64,000 bases of DNA from Dermacentor variabilis (lineage: Eukaryota; Arthropoda; Arachnida; Ixodida; Ixodidae). The notes under the pieces were generated by a model. The model was given only the letters and a program-made list of their open reading frames with translations, was not told where the DNA came from and did no database searches. Location of the stretch: contig NC_134571.1 of assembly GCF_050947875.1 (NCBI RefSeq), forward strand, positions 1,698,501-1,762,500, read 5' to 3'. Of the stretch, positions 22,716-33,129 are shown one piece after another. A program made the translations under genes and the position numbers. The stretch's first letter is position 1; each line of letters begins with the position of its first letter.

Positions 22716-23597
22716 TCAGTCTGGGACTGATGCGGGCCGCTCCCACGTCGGTACAGAGAGGCCGAGCCCCTCTGCCGTCACACGGGCCCTCTGGACAGCT
22801 CTGAGTTGGTCCGCCAGCACTTCACTGTGCAGCATCCACTGCCACCACTGTTCACCTCGAGAACCCTCACCGGCCAACGCCAAGCAGCGCCAAAGCATGT
22901 GTTCGAAATCGAGCAAACCCCCACACTTACTACAATAGAGTGAAACCCCGCAGTCCGGATTAATTTTATTCATGATGACCGGGTTAGGGTACGTACGTGT
23001 CTGCGGAAGCCTTAGTGTAACCGCCTGTGGCCTATTTAATTTAGAATGTGGCAGGGGAAATGCCCTGCGCCCTAGGTAATAGTGCTTGGTGATTTCGTTG
23101 TAGGTTAACATCTGGTCCCTGTACTCAGGAGCGGGAGATCCAGCCCCTTCAGGGAGTACACGGCACACTAATCCTCGGGCCTCCCTGTGCGCCACCTCGT
23201 TGAGGTTACGCGGGGCTCCCTCCACTGTCCCCATGTGCACCGGGAACCAAGTAACTGTATGCGAAGTGATATCCCTACCCTGCAGCAGTCTGTTAGCCGG
23301 TTCCGCAACAAGTCCTCTCGAGAAGCCTTTAATCGCAGATCGCGAGTCACTAAACACCAAAACTCTTCTTGAATGAATTAGTGCTAGAGCAACAGCCACC
23401 TGTTCGGCAACCCCCGGATCTTTGGTATAAATGGAAGCAGCATTTCTAACGCTCCCTTTGCCATCTACCACCACCACCGAATAAGCATTTTTACCATTAA
23501 TCCATGCGGCGTCAACAAAAGCAGACTCCTCCTCCTGATCCTTTGCCTCGCGCAACACAGCCCTAGCTCTCGCGACCCGCCTCCCTACATTGTGCAC
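22716..23597 (-). pseudogene. LINE ORF2 RNase H domain and zinc-knuckle C-terminus
   Basis: This frame overlaps the end of the polymerase frame and is offset by one base, so a single frameshift near 23590 separates them. RNase H motifs run in order: FVDAAW (first Asp), AEQVAVALAL (Glu), VFSDSRSAI (Asp), HREARGL. A Cys/His motif at the C-terminus (CSKCGGLLDFEHMLWRC) matches the end of the fragment at 9817-10380. RNase H of this LINE group degrades the RNA strand during target-primed reverse transcription. Confidence 0.75.
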
Positions 23598-25347
23598 GGG
23601 GTCGGACGAACGGACGAACCATGATATTTGCCCTAAGGTTCACGTTCAACTTGTGTAGGGGCGCCTTATCGTGCGACACAGCCACCGATTCTTCAATTGA
23701 CTGTAAAATATACCTACCCGCTGGTGTACCTAGCAACCGCTCCCTCTGTGCAGTACGCTGAGCCTCGGCAATTTCATCTAAAGTATTATGCAAACCGAGT
23801 CGTAACAACATATCGTTTGACGTAGTCATAGGCAGACCAAGCGCAGCCTTGACGGCTTTTCTTATTAATGCTTCCAATTTCTTTTTCTCCCCCCTATTCC
23901 AATTTAGCATTGCTGCCACATACGAAAAATGACACATAATAAATGCGTGAACTAAGTGCATCGCACCTTCTTCTCCTAAACCCCTATGCCTATTAGAGAT
24001 CCTTCTTATAAGTCTTATGGCCTCCTCCGTCTTCTTGGTGATACGCTGAATGGTTCTAATGTTCGATCCATTCGCTTCAAGTATAAAACCCAGGACCCTG
24101 ATTGCTTCAACATTGGGTATCACCGACCCTCCCCTAGTATGAATTCTAATGCAAGGCTCAACTTCCGGTACCCAACCCTTCGGCCTACGACCTAGCTTCT
24201 TAGATTTTAAGATCAACAACTCCGACTTTTTAGTGGAACCCTTGAGCCCCATGAGACCCAGATACTCCTCTGCAAGCGTTACCACCTTCTGCAGCCTAGC
24301 CTCAAGCTCTCCATCACTACCACCGACACTCCATATAGTAATGTCATCCGCGTAGATAGGATAGCCAATATCCTGGACAGTGTCCAGTGTATTAGCCAAC
24401 TTCGACATCGCCAGATTGAATAACATAGGCGAGAGTACGGATCCCTGTGGAGTACCACAGCAATCCAATTTAAAGACTTCCGACTTTATCTCCCCAAACT
24501 TGAGACATGTAGCATAACTGCGAGTCGGCCTAGTGGGAACATATTCATATTTATACTTTTTGTGCGCAAACAAACAGGGACGAAGAATAGGGGCAACACA
24601 AGGACGAGCGCTTCCTTGTGTTGCCCCTATTCTTCGTCCCTGTTTGTTTGCGCACAAAAAGTATAAATATGGATTGAGACATGTCCTTCTATCCATGAGG
24701 AAAGCCTTGACAAAATGGAAAAGCCACTGCCCCATGTTCAAGTCCGATAGCGCCTGTAGAATGAAATAATGTCGGATTTTATCGAAAGCTTTTTCCACAT
24801 CAAGTCCAATTAGTGCCTTAGTATCCCTAGTCCGCCAGTCAAGAAGATGATGCTTAATCCTGATCATAGCATCCTGAGTCGAGAGGCCGGGCCGAAATCC
24901 TATCATCGAGTGCGGAAAGACCCCATTGCCCTCAACATAACGCGTTAGCCTATTTAAAATGACGTGCTCGGCGACTTTCCCCAAACACGATGTCAGGGAA
25001 ATGGGTCTGAGATTTTCAAGCCCTATGGCCTTCCCCGGTTTGGGTATCAGAACAGTAGTTGCAAGTTTCCACTCTTCCGGGAAAGAGCCTTCCTTCCATC
25101 GGTAATTGATCTCCCGCGTAAGGAATTTAACTGACCCGTCGTCTAAATTCCGTAACATTTTATTCGTAATGCCATCCGGCCCTGATGCCGATCGACCATT
25201 AAGATTCTGCAGCGCCATCCTGATATCACTTTCAGTAAATTCATCATCCATAGCTGCATTTTCGTCCCCACTATATTCCAAAATCCCATCAGGTCTATTG
25301 TGCCAGGTCTCCAACGGAAGGTATCTCTCAGCCAAATCCTTCAGCAA
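23563..25347 (-). CDS. LINE ORF2 reverse transcriptase, frame kept open across an insertion
   Basis: An open frame of 594 codons with the polymerase signature: SGPDGITNKML, LRPISLTSCLGK, GLDVEKAFDKIRH (motif A), CGTPQGSVLSPMLFN (B), YADDITIW (C), then a thumb-like region. Between motifs A and B an extra segment of 58 codons (about LNPYLYFLCANK to YVPTRPTRSYATC) comes from a palindromic insertion at 24511-24673 plus its 11-bp target duplication. The total is 174 bp and adds no stop. The upstream endonuclease is missing, and the downstream RNase H is out of frame. Confidence 0.75.
   Translation of the reverse strand: MLKDLAERYLPLETWHNRPDGILEYSGDENAAMDDEFTESDIRMALQNLNGRSASGPDGITNKMLRNLDDGSVKFLTREINYRWKEGSFPEEWKLATTVLIPKPGKAIGLENLRPISLTSCLGKVAEHVILNRLTRYVEGNGVFPHSMIGFRPGLSTQDAMIRIKHHLLDWRTRDTKALIGLDVEKAFDKIRHYFILQALSDLNMGQWLFHFVKAFLMDRRTCLNPYLYFLCANKQGRRIGATQGSARPCVAPILRPCLFAHKKYKYEYVPTRPTRSYATCLKFGEIKSEVFKLDCCGTPQGSVLSPMLFNLAMSKLANTLDTVQDIGYPIYADDITIWSVGGSDGELEARLQKVVTLAEEYLGLMGLKGSTKKSELLILKSKKLGRRPKGWVPEVEPCIRIHTRGGSVIPNVEAIRVLGFILEANGSNIRTIQRITKKTEEAIRLIRRISNRHRGLGEEGAMHLVHAFIMCHFSYVAAMLNWNRGEKKKLEALIRKAVKAALGLPMTTSNDMLLRLGLHNTLDEIAEAQRTAQRERLLGTPAGRYILQSIEESVAVSHDKAPLHKLNVNLRANIMVRPFVRPRAQCREAGRES
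24511..24673. mobile_element. 163-bp palindromic micro-insertion with 11-bp target duplication
   Basis: TTGAGACATGT occurs at 24500-24510 and again at 24674-24684, directly flanking the insert. Inside, 24546-24604 (59 bp) is a perfect inverted repeat of 24613-24671 around the 8-nt loop CGAGCGCT. The left end (24511-24545) is unique sequence. The host polymerase gene reads across the duplication without a gap. The GCGC...GAGCGCT core resembles the insertion at 50490-50532. The family is unknown to me. Confidence 0.8.
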
Positions 25348-25363
25348 CTCCTGCTCCGTGGAG

Positions 25364-25394
25364 TGTCCTTTACTGTCCCGCCAGTTTTGTGACG
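25364..25394 (+). repeat. ~240-bp satellite array, piece 3
   Basis: Continues the unit split by the minus-strand LINE, from TGTCCTTTACTG to TTTTGTGACG. The last 10 bases (25385-25394) are the left copy of the target duplication of the next LINE. Confidence 0.75.
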
Positions 25395-25489
25395 AAGACG
25401 AAGTGATTCTTGTAGAGACAACTGTTCGTTCGCGCTGCAGTATTTTCGGATTTTTTCCGTGTTTTAATGCGAGACGCCGCTCCCATTGC

Positions 25490-26607
25490 CATGGCGATGA
25501 ATGCCGACGCGACGTGACTGCTTTGGCAGGAACCGGCCCGAGGAAGAGAAATTGCCCTCCTAGTCAAGCTGAGAGCGAGGACACTGTGTTGTACTGCTGC
25601 TCAAGTGATGACGCGTCACATGACGAAGGCTTCGAAAGAGCGGTACAACGGAAGGCCAAGATAAGAAACATCACTGGAAGGTTTTCGTCAAGTAAGTCTA
25701 CCGTCATGCCACAGCGAAGGCCATCGGCGCACACAATTCTTTGTGTGCCGGACACACCTGCCAGATAACCTCAACCGGCATTATCGACAAGCTATTTCCA
25801 TTTCTATGGAGGCTCTTGTCCCAGGTGTAATCAAAGATATCAAATTGATACTTGGAAGAACGTCCTGGCTATTGAGGTCCACAACCGAAGCGCAATCAAT
25901 GCTTTGATGGCAGTAAAGCTCCCGGGCAACACGAATGTCCAATACCTCATTCCCCAGGACAACGAAACCACGGCTGGTGTTGTTTATGATATTGACTGAT
26001 CGATAAGCGACAGGGACCTGCCAATTTTAATAAAACCTGCGACAGATGGTGTTGCCTTACTACAAGCTCGGCGCCTTGGCAAGTCGACCTGTGTAAGGCT
26101 CGTGTTTAAAGGTGACTGCCTACCATCACATGTAAAGGTCGGCCACTTTCCGCATGTGGTACGACCTTTCGTACCCAAACCACTTCAGTGCAGAAGGTGT
26201 CAAAGAATTGGACATGTGAGTGCTGTCTGCCGAAATACAACGATGTGCCCACGATGTTCTGAACAACACGACACTGACACTTGCCGTGCAACAGAGCTCA
26301 AGTGCCGAAATTGTCAAGGCTCACACGCTGCATCCTCAAAAGACTGTCCATGCCTAAAGAAAAAGCAGAAAATCTTGAGAAAAATGGCCAGATACGGATC
26401 ATCACACAGAGATGCTTCTGCAGCGATAAGGCGACATCGCTCCCGGAAACGAAAGTCTACGAAATCCTCTTCCGGTTCAAGGGAAATATCTTGTCCGGCA
26501 ACGCCGCCTCCTGCTTCATCTTTCTCCAGTAAGAACACGAATGTCAATGAAAACAGCGATCATGCTATTGTCACTGGAGTGACGTATGGAGAACACAGTA
26601 GCAATAC
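25490..26607 (+). pseudogene. LINE ORF1 (gag-like) with CCHC knuckles, N-terminal part
   Basis: The N-terminal segment in one frame (RRDVTALAGTG to CVPDTPA, ending 25768) gives way to other frames with ALVPGVIKDIKL, VLAIEVHNRSAINAL and RRLGKSTCVRLVFKGD. There are frameshifts near 25760 and 25855 and a TGA near 26000. The best-preserved part, 26102-26607, carries retroviral-type zinc knuckles (CRRCQRIGHVSAVC, CPRCSEQHDTDTC, CRNCQGSHAASSKDC) and then a basic Ser-rich stretch. It breaks at 26607, where a solo LTR is inserted, and resumes at 32812. Confidence 0.72.
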
Positions 26608-26786
26608 TGTGAAAGACGAAACTTAACTTTTATTGGGCGAACCTGTGCCCACAAAAACAGGCTACACTTAAAGAACGGCGACAACGGCGAACACAGTCGG
26701 CGATCGTCAAAATCTGATCTGCGGGTTAAGCGCGTTGGCTTTTATACAGCAGTCGTCGAATGTTCCAGACTAATCGTTGGGACCCG

Positions 26787-27019
26787 TGTTGTAGCTCCGA
26801 CGGGGCGGCCGGACGGAGGATTTACGGCATGAGGCCTAAACGGCCGGGGCGCGCAGCGCCGCAAGAAAGAGCCGGACTGCTTCAGTCGGGGACCAGACAA
26901 AGAATGAATTTTTATTTCTGCGAGGGGAAACAGGAGGCAATTCACAGCGTTTGGCGCTGAGTGGCGCCCTGACGCAAACGACCCAAAAGCGAAACCAGAA
27001 GCCAACACAGTATACCACA
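26787..27019 (-). repeat. Gypsy 3' LTR (low-coordinate copy)
   Basis: A 233-bp terminal repeat paired with 32370-32602; it begins directly after ACCCG. Confidence 0.85.
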
Positions 27020-27845
27020 TCACCTCTCCCTTGAAAGGAAAATGCGCTACTCGCTCTCCTCGCAACAAAAGTCGTTAGTCACAGAAGAGCACATGTTAGC
27101 ACTGTCACGCACGTGTTTAGTGATGACATCTTTACACAATAGAAAATAACATCTTTGTCTTCCCCATTTTAAGAAAAACGCACAACATGAAAACTGAAAA
27201 TGAACATGATTGCACTCCAGTTCTGCAGAGTTTCAGTACCCGTCTTGGGAAGGCGATGAGATGCAGCCTTGCACACACTGATCGCACATGAAAAAAATTC
27301 ACAGAGTACAAAAGTAGACAGTGCAAACATCTGTGTGCCCCCTGGGACAGCACTGATGGGTGACTCATTCGCCCTAAGCCTGACTCGAGAGAGTCTCTGC
27401 GGCTGTCGTGGATTGGACATTGTGCGTAAAAGCACTTTACACTCCATAGTCCCCCCGTAACAATGTTAACGACTTTTAATGTTAAAAAAAGCTTCTTTGG
27501 CATGAAAGACAAATTCGTATGGCGGCTACTACCGTAGTGAAAATGTGCATACTACACATTTATGCTGCAAGAAATGTAATGTACAAGAAAAGTATGGTAT
27601 GCATTCTGCGGGGATGCTAAGAAATGAAGTGTTCCTACCACTAGGATCCACTGATAAATCTGCAGTATAGGAGTAAGTACAGCGTGCACATAGCACCCTT
27701 TCTGCTGCCAGAAATCCCTCCATTTGAAGGATACTACTTATGTCCTATTTACCTAACAAACATGCAAGGAAAGACTTTTGGCGTTAAGAGCCGAATTCGC
27801 ACGGGAGGGTTGAAACCTCTGTAGACAGTAACCCAAGTCAGAAAG

Positions 27846-28887
27846 CTACTTGGAAACATAATTCTTAAACCGTTCCGGAGGTTGTCTATGGCGTGTAGAC
27901 CTACGGAAGACTGGTTCAGGTTGTAGAGGAGGAGCAGCAGAAGTGTTACTCGTACAGGGACTGGAAGATGTGTCAGAGTCCTGAGTGCCTTCAGGGCCAG
28001 TGTCTTGGGGAGGAGTGTCGCACGGACGTTCAGGAGACTTTTCTGCACGGGGTGAACCTGGTGGTGGTGGTGAGACAGGTGGTTGCAAAGAATGGGTTGC
28101 AGCAGGAAAATGAGTACCAGTAGGAATAAAGACAGTAGCACCAGCGAGTCGATGCAACAGTTCGTCAGCCCTCGGTTGTGGAAAGGCGTCGATGATGATA
28201 GCCTTGTTGGGGTCTCGAAGATCGACGCAAAGTCGAATGGAATTGTCCTTTCGAACGACGACGAGCGGAGAAATCCACTCGGACGCAGTGACTCATTCGA
28301 TGACATCAGCTGATTCCAGGCGTTGCAGCTCGGCGGAGACTTGCTCCCGGAGAACCAGAGGTAGAGGACGCAGTTTCGCTGAGACTGGTTGTACTGAAGG
28401 CTGAAGACGAACGTCGTTGACGAAGCCCTTCACAAGTACCAATTGTCCTGAGAACAGATGGGCGAACTCTGCAGGAGCGTTGGGTGGAAGAGATGGAAGC
28501 TGGAAGCTTGGGTCAGCTGGAAGTCCTGATACTTGTTGACATGTGAGCGAAGACCCTTGAATATCAATGCCCAAAGCTTGAATGACATCTAAGCCCAGAA
28601 GAGAAGTGCCTTGGTTCGTGACGTGAAATGTCACTACTGCAGCCTTGTTGCGGTACTTGACGAGCACGGAGAAATGTCCTGAATGCAGAATTTCTTATTG
28701 CGAATAATTCTTGAGTCGAAGACTCGAAGGAGATAATGGAAAAACCTTGAAATGTTCTTCGTATAAGGAGCTGTTCATCAGCGACACCGTAGCTCCTGTG
28801 TCCACGAGCAACTTGAGTGTAGTATTCACAATGAGGACTTCGGCGCGAATTGTTGCCGGACGGAAATTCGGTGCTTAAATTGTAAGC
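27846..28887 (-). pseudogene. Gypsy pol: protease and RT start fused to the pol C-terminus
   Basis: On the minus strand the protease motif LVDTGATVSLMN sits near 28785-28810. It is followed, with frame changes, by LLGLDVIQALG, then the start of reverse transcriptase (VSAKLRPLPLVLREQV, EWISPLVVVRKDNSIRLCVDLR, DELLHRLAGATVF). The frame then passes straight into Pro-rich sequence ending RRSTRHRQPPERFKNY, as found after integrase in Gypsy polyproteins. RT motifs A-C, RNase H and integrase are absent. A clean internal deletion near 28115 is the simplest explanation, so the copy depends on other elements. Confidence 0.72.
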
Positions 28888-29418
28888 TGTGGGGATGCGC
28901 GACTCTCGCGCGTACCCTGATATCTTGTTTTCCCGCATAACCCCCGTCTCCGTGCGGCGTCGCCGCGTAGGCCGCGGCGGTCGGAGTGGTACAAGCGCGG
29001 TGCGAGAGATGGCGCGAGTGTCGCGCCCGCTGCGGGGTTACTCGGGCGCCGAGAGAGAAGGCGCTTCCTCTTTGGGTTCGGGAAGCAAGCGGGACGGACG
29101 TGCCGTGCTGCGCGTGCGCCGACCCATGCTTCTGCGAGACCGTCTCGCGTGGCCCCCTTGGAATGCGCCACCGTCGGCGTGACCGTACACGCAAACGACC
29201 AGGCGTTGGGATCCAGCATGGGGCGAACATATTCGCTCGCTATGCGGTCGCGGTAAGTCGGACTTCTAGATTTGTCGCGCGCCCATCGGCATGTTTTGTG
29301 GATAGCAACTCGGCTAGCAGGCATTGATCTATGAAAGGTGCAATAAATGCCCTTGTGATTGTTTGCACTACTGTGTTTTCATTCCTTTGTCCCAAGAGTA
29401 CGGGAGGAGAACCCCACA
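28888..29418 (+). repeat. 5' LTR of the non-coding element
   Basis: 531 bp, GC-rich 5' two-thirds and an AATAAA signal near 29341. Long frames on both strands inside it arise from GC-richness and are not genes. Confidence 0.85.
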
Positions 29419-30723
29419 CCTGGCGCCCAACGTGGGGCTCTTGGGACATCGGACGATAGATTTAACAGTTTGCTTCGTTCGTGACCTTTGTTTCAACCGA
29501 AGCGTAGGCCTAGCGTGAATTTTGATCGCTAGCGTCGGCGGCGTGCTTTCTTGAGCGAGGTGATGGTGGCTGTAGTGTGTTTGAACATGTCACCATGCTA
29601 AGCCTTTTCGCAAGTGTTTTTTTTAATGACATTCGTCAGTGCGAGAGCCACGTGGTCTGCATCCTGGGAGAGCGAGGCTGAGCTACCGCGGAGCAGTGGC
29701 AAGCCTGAAGCGAGTGAGTACGGAAGCCTCGTGGGTGGTCCGAATTTCTTATGTAAATAGCTTCTTCTGTCTCTTTGACTCGGATGAAGTCGCGGCTCCG
29801 GGAGCCGGGTGGCCGCGGGCCACGGGTGCCATTACGGGCTGACTGGTGTTGCGGCCTGGCACCGGGCGCTCCGACACCGTCTAGGATGGTGGGCGCCGTC
29901 AACTCGGATGTTGTGTGCACCGAGCGGAGTAGGACCACCTCACAGAGCTGACGTCTCCTCGCGGCTGCCTGTTTTGCGCTCATTTTGGGTGTTGTTTTTG
30001 GATGCCGGTTGTTGTCAGGGTAGCGACGCTTTAGGCCTAAGGCTTTACGAAGCTGCCTGTCGCACGTGGAGAGACACAACCTGGTGGACCGTGGCGTTGA
30101 GGTGTTGCAATTTGCTTCCCTCATTCTGTTTAGCCTCGCACGAATTGAAATTACTCGTTCGACTCAAGGAAGCGAGCTTCGTTCACATGAACTTAGCATC
30201 TGAGTAGCTGCCCGATCGTTTGCTAGCCGAGTTGAACATCGTACCACGTGGGCGATGCGCATGCATAATTCCTCTCCCTTGCACTACTTTAGTGTTTGCC
30301 GAGCGTGTTGAGTGTACGCAGCGTGATTGGAGTCACCCCTGGCTTGCTGTCACCTGCACATCGTCTGCGCTGCTGCTCCGGACTACGATCGAGCCACCCC
30401 GGGCGATGGTGATGCTGTGGCCAGTTCGGCGCAGACAGCTACGGCGGCTCTTCCCAGCAGGGCGCGTCGGCGCGAGCGACGCTTGCTCGTACCGACTACT
30501 GCGTCTTCGTTTCCGGAGTCATGGCCTGGCATCGTGCCGTCGAGCCTGCAAAGGTGCTGCCGTGACCGGCGGACGCCAGCGCTGTACCGAAGGACAGTCG
30601 GCTCGCGTGCTATGAACAGCGTGTGGACATTTCCTCAGCGCAGCCACTGTTGCATGCACTACCTTGATGTTAGACCATGTGACATGTTTCGCCGGAATGT
30701 GTAGTGATTTAAGGTTGGGGGGA
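29419..30723 (+). other. Non-coding interior of the LTR element
   Basis: A primer-binding-like site lies at 29421-29437. Short GC-rich frames (for example 29809-30207 on plus, 29636-30124 on minus) show no retroelement motif. It is therefore probably mobilised by proteins of another element. Confidence 0.6.
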
Positions 30724-31254
30724 TGTGGGGATGCGCGACTCTCGCGCGTCCCCTGATATCTTGGTTTCCCGCATAGCCCCCGTCTCAGTGCGGCGTCGCC
30801 GCGTGGGCCGCGGCGGTCGGAGTGGTACAAACGCGGTGCGAGAGATGATGCGAGTGTCGCGCCCGCTGCGGGGTTACTCGGGCGCCGAGAGACAAGGCGC
30901 TTCCTCTTTGGGTTCGGGAAGCAAGCGGGACGGACGTGCCGTGCTGCGCGTGCGCCGACCCATGCTTCTGCGAGACCGCCTCGCGTGGCCGCCTTGGAAT
31001 GCGCCACCGTTGGCGTGACCGTACACGCGAACGACCAGGCGTTGGGATCCAGCATGGGGCGAACATATTCGCTCGCTATGCGGTCGCGGTAAGTCGGACT
31101 TCTAGATTTGTCGCGCGCCCATCGGCATGTTTTGTGGATAGCAACTCGGCTAGCAGGCATTGATCTATGAAAGGTGCAATAAATGCCCTTGTGATTGTTT
31201 GCACTACTGTGTTGTCGTTCCTTTGTCCCAAGAGTACGGGAGGAGAACCCCACA
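30724..31254 (+). repeat. 3' LTR of the non-coding element
   Basis: 531 bp, nearly identical to 28888-29418, with AATAAA near 31177. Followed by the target duplication AAGC. Confidence 0.85.
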
Positions 31255-31255
31255 A

Positions 31256-32369
31256 AGCACAAACGGGACTGTAGTGGCCGATTCTGTATCAGCGGTAACG
31301 GAAACAAGCTGCGTTTGAGCAGGAGACTGTCGCTGCGTTCGGTTCCTCGCACGGCAAACCGAAGCGTAATGTCCCACTTTTCCGCACGCACGGCAGGTAA
31401 CGTGCTTTGCCGGACAGGCTGGATCGGATGCGATGTGATGAGGTGAACCACATCGGTAACAATGGGGTGTGAACTCTCGACTGGCTTCGCAGAGTTCGGG
31501 CCGGGCGTCACGTTGGCCAGCCGCTCGAGGATGCGACTGTCCGCCACGCCGTTGATCGCCATCTTGAAGGCGCCGGGTCGAGGGAGAAGTGGGACGGGAA
31601 CCGCCATCTTGCGCGCCCGGGTGAGGAAGGAGATAGCTGGCGACGCCATCTTGGCGACGCGTCGAGACACGCTGAACAGACGAGCTGCTGAAGACGAAGT
31701 TCCTTGTCAACTTGTTCCACGCTTCGTCCGATTACCTCGGCTTTCTCGGGCGTGAGGGGGCGATCCTTCGTAGAGTAGCCTTTCTCGTACTCTTGTTGAT
31801 GCGACGCCATGGAGGATTTGGTCGCGAAGAGACTCGTCGTGTCAAGCGCCGAACGCACAAGCAGGCGCTAGCCTTTGTAGCGCGGTGACGAAGTCCTGGA
31901 AGGTTTCCCCAGGTAATTGCTTCCTGTCCCGGAAGATAATGCGGTGCACCAGGGGATTGGTGTTTTCTTCTTAGTGCTGGTCGAAGATGCGAAGAATGTC
32001 TTCGAACGTAGTAGCCGTCTGGTCCGTTTGCGACGCGAGGTCGTAGTAGAGACGCTGCCCCTCGAAGACTAAGTTACTCAGTAAAATGGCCTCTCGTCTT
32101 GTAGTGCCTCGCCTCCGGTTGCCTCTAGAAAAGTGCAAAAGTACCGTTTCCACGTGAGCCACGGTACCGCAGGAGTACCGGGTAGCGGCAGGAAAGGCGG
32201 CATGGGGGGTACGAACGCCATGCTGGGCACCGAAAACAAAGGGAGTTGCGGTTGACGGAGGAGACGTAGTTGCGGCGTCTTGCATGCCGGAAGCAGGAGG
32301 AGGTGCACAAGTAGTACGCCAAGGGCACACAGGAAGCAGAGTAATTAATGGTTTACCTCGTCGCCAGTT
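31256..32369 (-). pseudogene. Gypsy gag with two CCHC knuckles
   Basis: Reading down the minus strand from the LTR, a Pro-rich leader and the capsid-like phrase PLPGTPAVPWLTWKRYF appear in one frame near 32230-32160. Other frames continue (EVIGRSVEQVDKELR near 31740). The nucleocapsid part in the frame 31710-31256 has CYRCGSPHHIASDPAC and CRACGKVGHYASVC at 31354-31461. Frame changes make gag non-functional. It joins the protease region across the element inserted at 28888-31254. Confidence 0.7.
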
Positions 32370-32602
32370 TGTTGTAGCTCCGACGGGGCGGCCGGACGGA
32401 GGATTTACGGCATGAGGCCTAAACGGTCGGGGCGCGCAGCGTCGCAAGAAAGAGCCGGACTGCTTCAGTCGGGGACCAGACAAATAATGAATTTTTATTT
32501 CTGCGAGGGGAAACAGGAGGCAACTCACAGCGTTTGGTGCTGAGTGGCGCCCTGACGTAAACGACCCAAAACCGAAACCATACGCCAACACAGGATACTA
32601 CA
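32370..32602 (-). repeat. Gypsy 5' LTR (high-coordinate copy)
   Basis: 233 bp, pairs with 26787-27019; followed by ACCCG at 32603-32607. Confidence 0.85.
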
Positions 32603-32811
32603 ACCCGCGTGTCTTCCACAAATTTCTACACCATTCGCGTCACGCGATGAAATCAGATAACACAAGGTTCGGCGACAACAGACAGCGGATGGAAGCTTCG
32701 ATAACATTCCAGGAACTTCGAATACATGCAGGCGCCTCCCGCGCTGTGCGATAACATTTGTTAGGTGGCGAAACGTGATCGCCCGATAACGATAGGCAAG
32801 TGCACGTGTCA

Positions 32812-33073
32812 ATATTCATGCTTCATTAAGTGAGGTGTGGCCAGCACTGCCGAAGACATGCCACGCACCAGAGCCAGTGCACATGATTCAACACTTAAGT
32901 CAAATGTCATTTCAGTTGACCAAATGCGAGACAAGGATTCACAAGTGATTGCGATGCTCAAATCGCTCACGAATGTCATGCGTCTACTACTGACAAACAT
33001 GGACACTCCGGCTGCTTGTAGCGCACTGCAAGTACTGGACGCGCTGACTCCAGTACTTGAAAGCATCGCATAG
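32812..33073 (+). pseudogene. LINE ORF1, C-terminal part after the solo LTR
   Basis: From an ATG at 32837 the frame reads MPRTRASAHDSTLK, then an amphipathic stretch (DQMRDKDSQVIAMLKSL) to a stop at 33071-33073. It has the position and character of the C-terminal helical segment of ORF1 in this LINE type, directly before the endonuclease. It belongs with 25490-26607. Confidence 0.6.
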
Positions 33074-33129
33074 CACCATGGCCCGCCCCTTGCTGCCCTT
33101 CCACAAGGAAGTCAAGAAAGCATCTCTAT

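Larger units (their letters stand above)
22678..25363 (-). mobile_element. 5'-truncated RNase H-type LINE inserted in the satellite
   Basis: Minus-strand element that begins inside ORF2 just upstream of the polymerase and ends in a 3' UTR with a polyadenylation signal (AATAAA, near 22697-22702 on the minus strand) and a short CATACC-like tail. The satellite unit interrupted at 22677 resumes at 25364. ORF2 is nearly intact apart from one frameshift between polymerase and RNase H. A palindromic insertion lies inside the polymerase frame. Confidence 0.78.
28888..31254 (+). mobile_element. Non-coding LTR retrotransposon (LARD/TRIM-like), 531-bp LTRs
   Basis: LTRs at 28888-29418 and 30724-31254 are both 531 bp, begin TGTGGGG and end CCCCACA. 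A 4-bp duplication AAGC flanks the element at 28884-28887 and 31255-31258. A primer-binding-like TGGCGCCCAACGTGGGG follows the left LTR at 29421, and a purine-rich tract (GGTTGGGGGGATG) precedes the right LTR, so it runs on the plus strand, antisense to its Gypsy host. I count about 15 LTR-LTR differences. The 1.3-kb inside has no recognisable gag or pol. Confidence 0.82.
26787..32602 (-). mobile_element. Ty3/Gypsy element with large pol deletion, 233-bp LTRs
   Basis: LTRs at 26787-27019 and 32370-32602 are both 233 bp, begin TGTTGTAGC and end in ACCACA or ACTACA. The 5-bp target duplication ACCCG flanks them at 26782-26786 and 32603-32607. Coding runs on the minus strand: gag (about 32300-31260), protease and the start of reverse transcriptase (28887-28115), then directly the pol C-terminus (to 27846). 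Most of polymerase and integrase is missing. A primer-binding-like TGGCGACGAGG is adjacent to the 32370 LTR. I count about 11 LTR-LTR differences. A second element sits inside at 28888-31254. Confidence 0.82.
26608..32811. mobile_element. Solo LTR inserted in LINE ORF1, itself split by a Gypsy element
   Basis: The two halves are 26608-26786 and 32608-32811, together about 383 bp bounded by TG and CA. Their flanks are ATAC (26604-26607) and ATAT (32812-32815), a probable 4-bp target duplication with one change. The same sequence order appears in a fragment at 55629-55909 (AACACAGTCGGCGATCG, TTTTATACA, TCAGATTACACAAGGTTCGG), which confirms that the halves belong together. No internal coding region remains. 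Which strand is sense is unknown. Confidence 0.7.

Noticed and set aside
23986..24769. Plus-strand frames opposite the LINE polymerase
   Set aside because: They are antisense shadows of the minus-strand ORF2.
28826..29324. Frames inside the 531-bp LTRs (also at 30725-31163 and 35430-36389)
   Set aside because: They recur only because the LTR is repeated; they have no motif and lie antisense or out of phase with any retroelement gene.
30519..31670. A 383-codon minus-strand frame
   Set aside because: It runs from the Gypsy gag across the inserted LTR of another element; it is a chance fusion of unrelated sequence.
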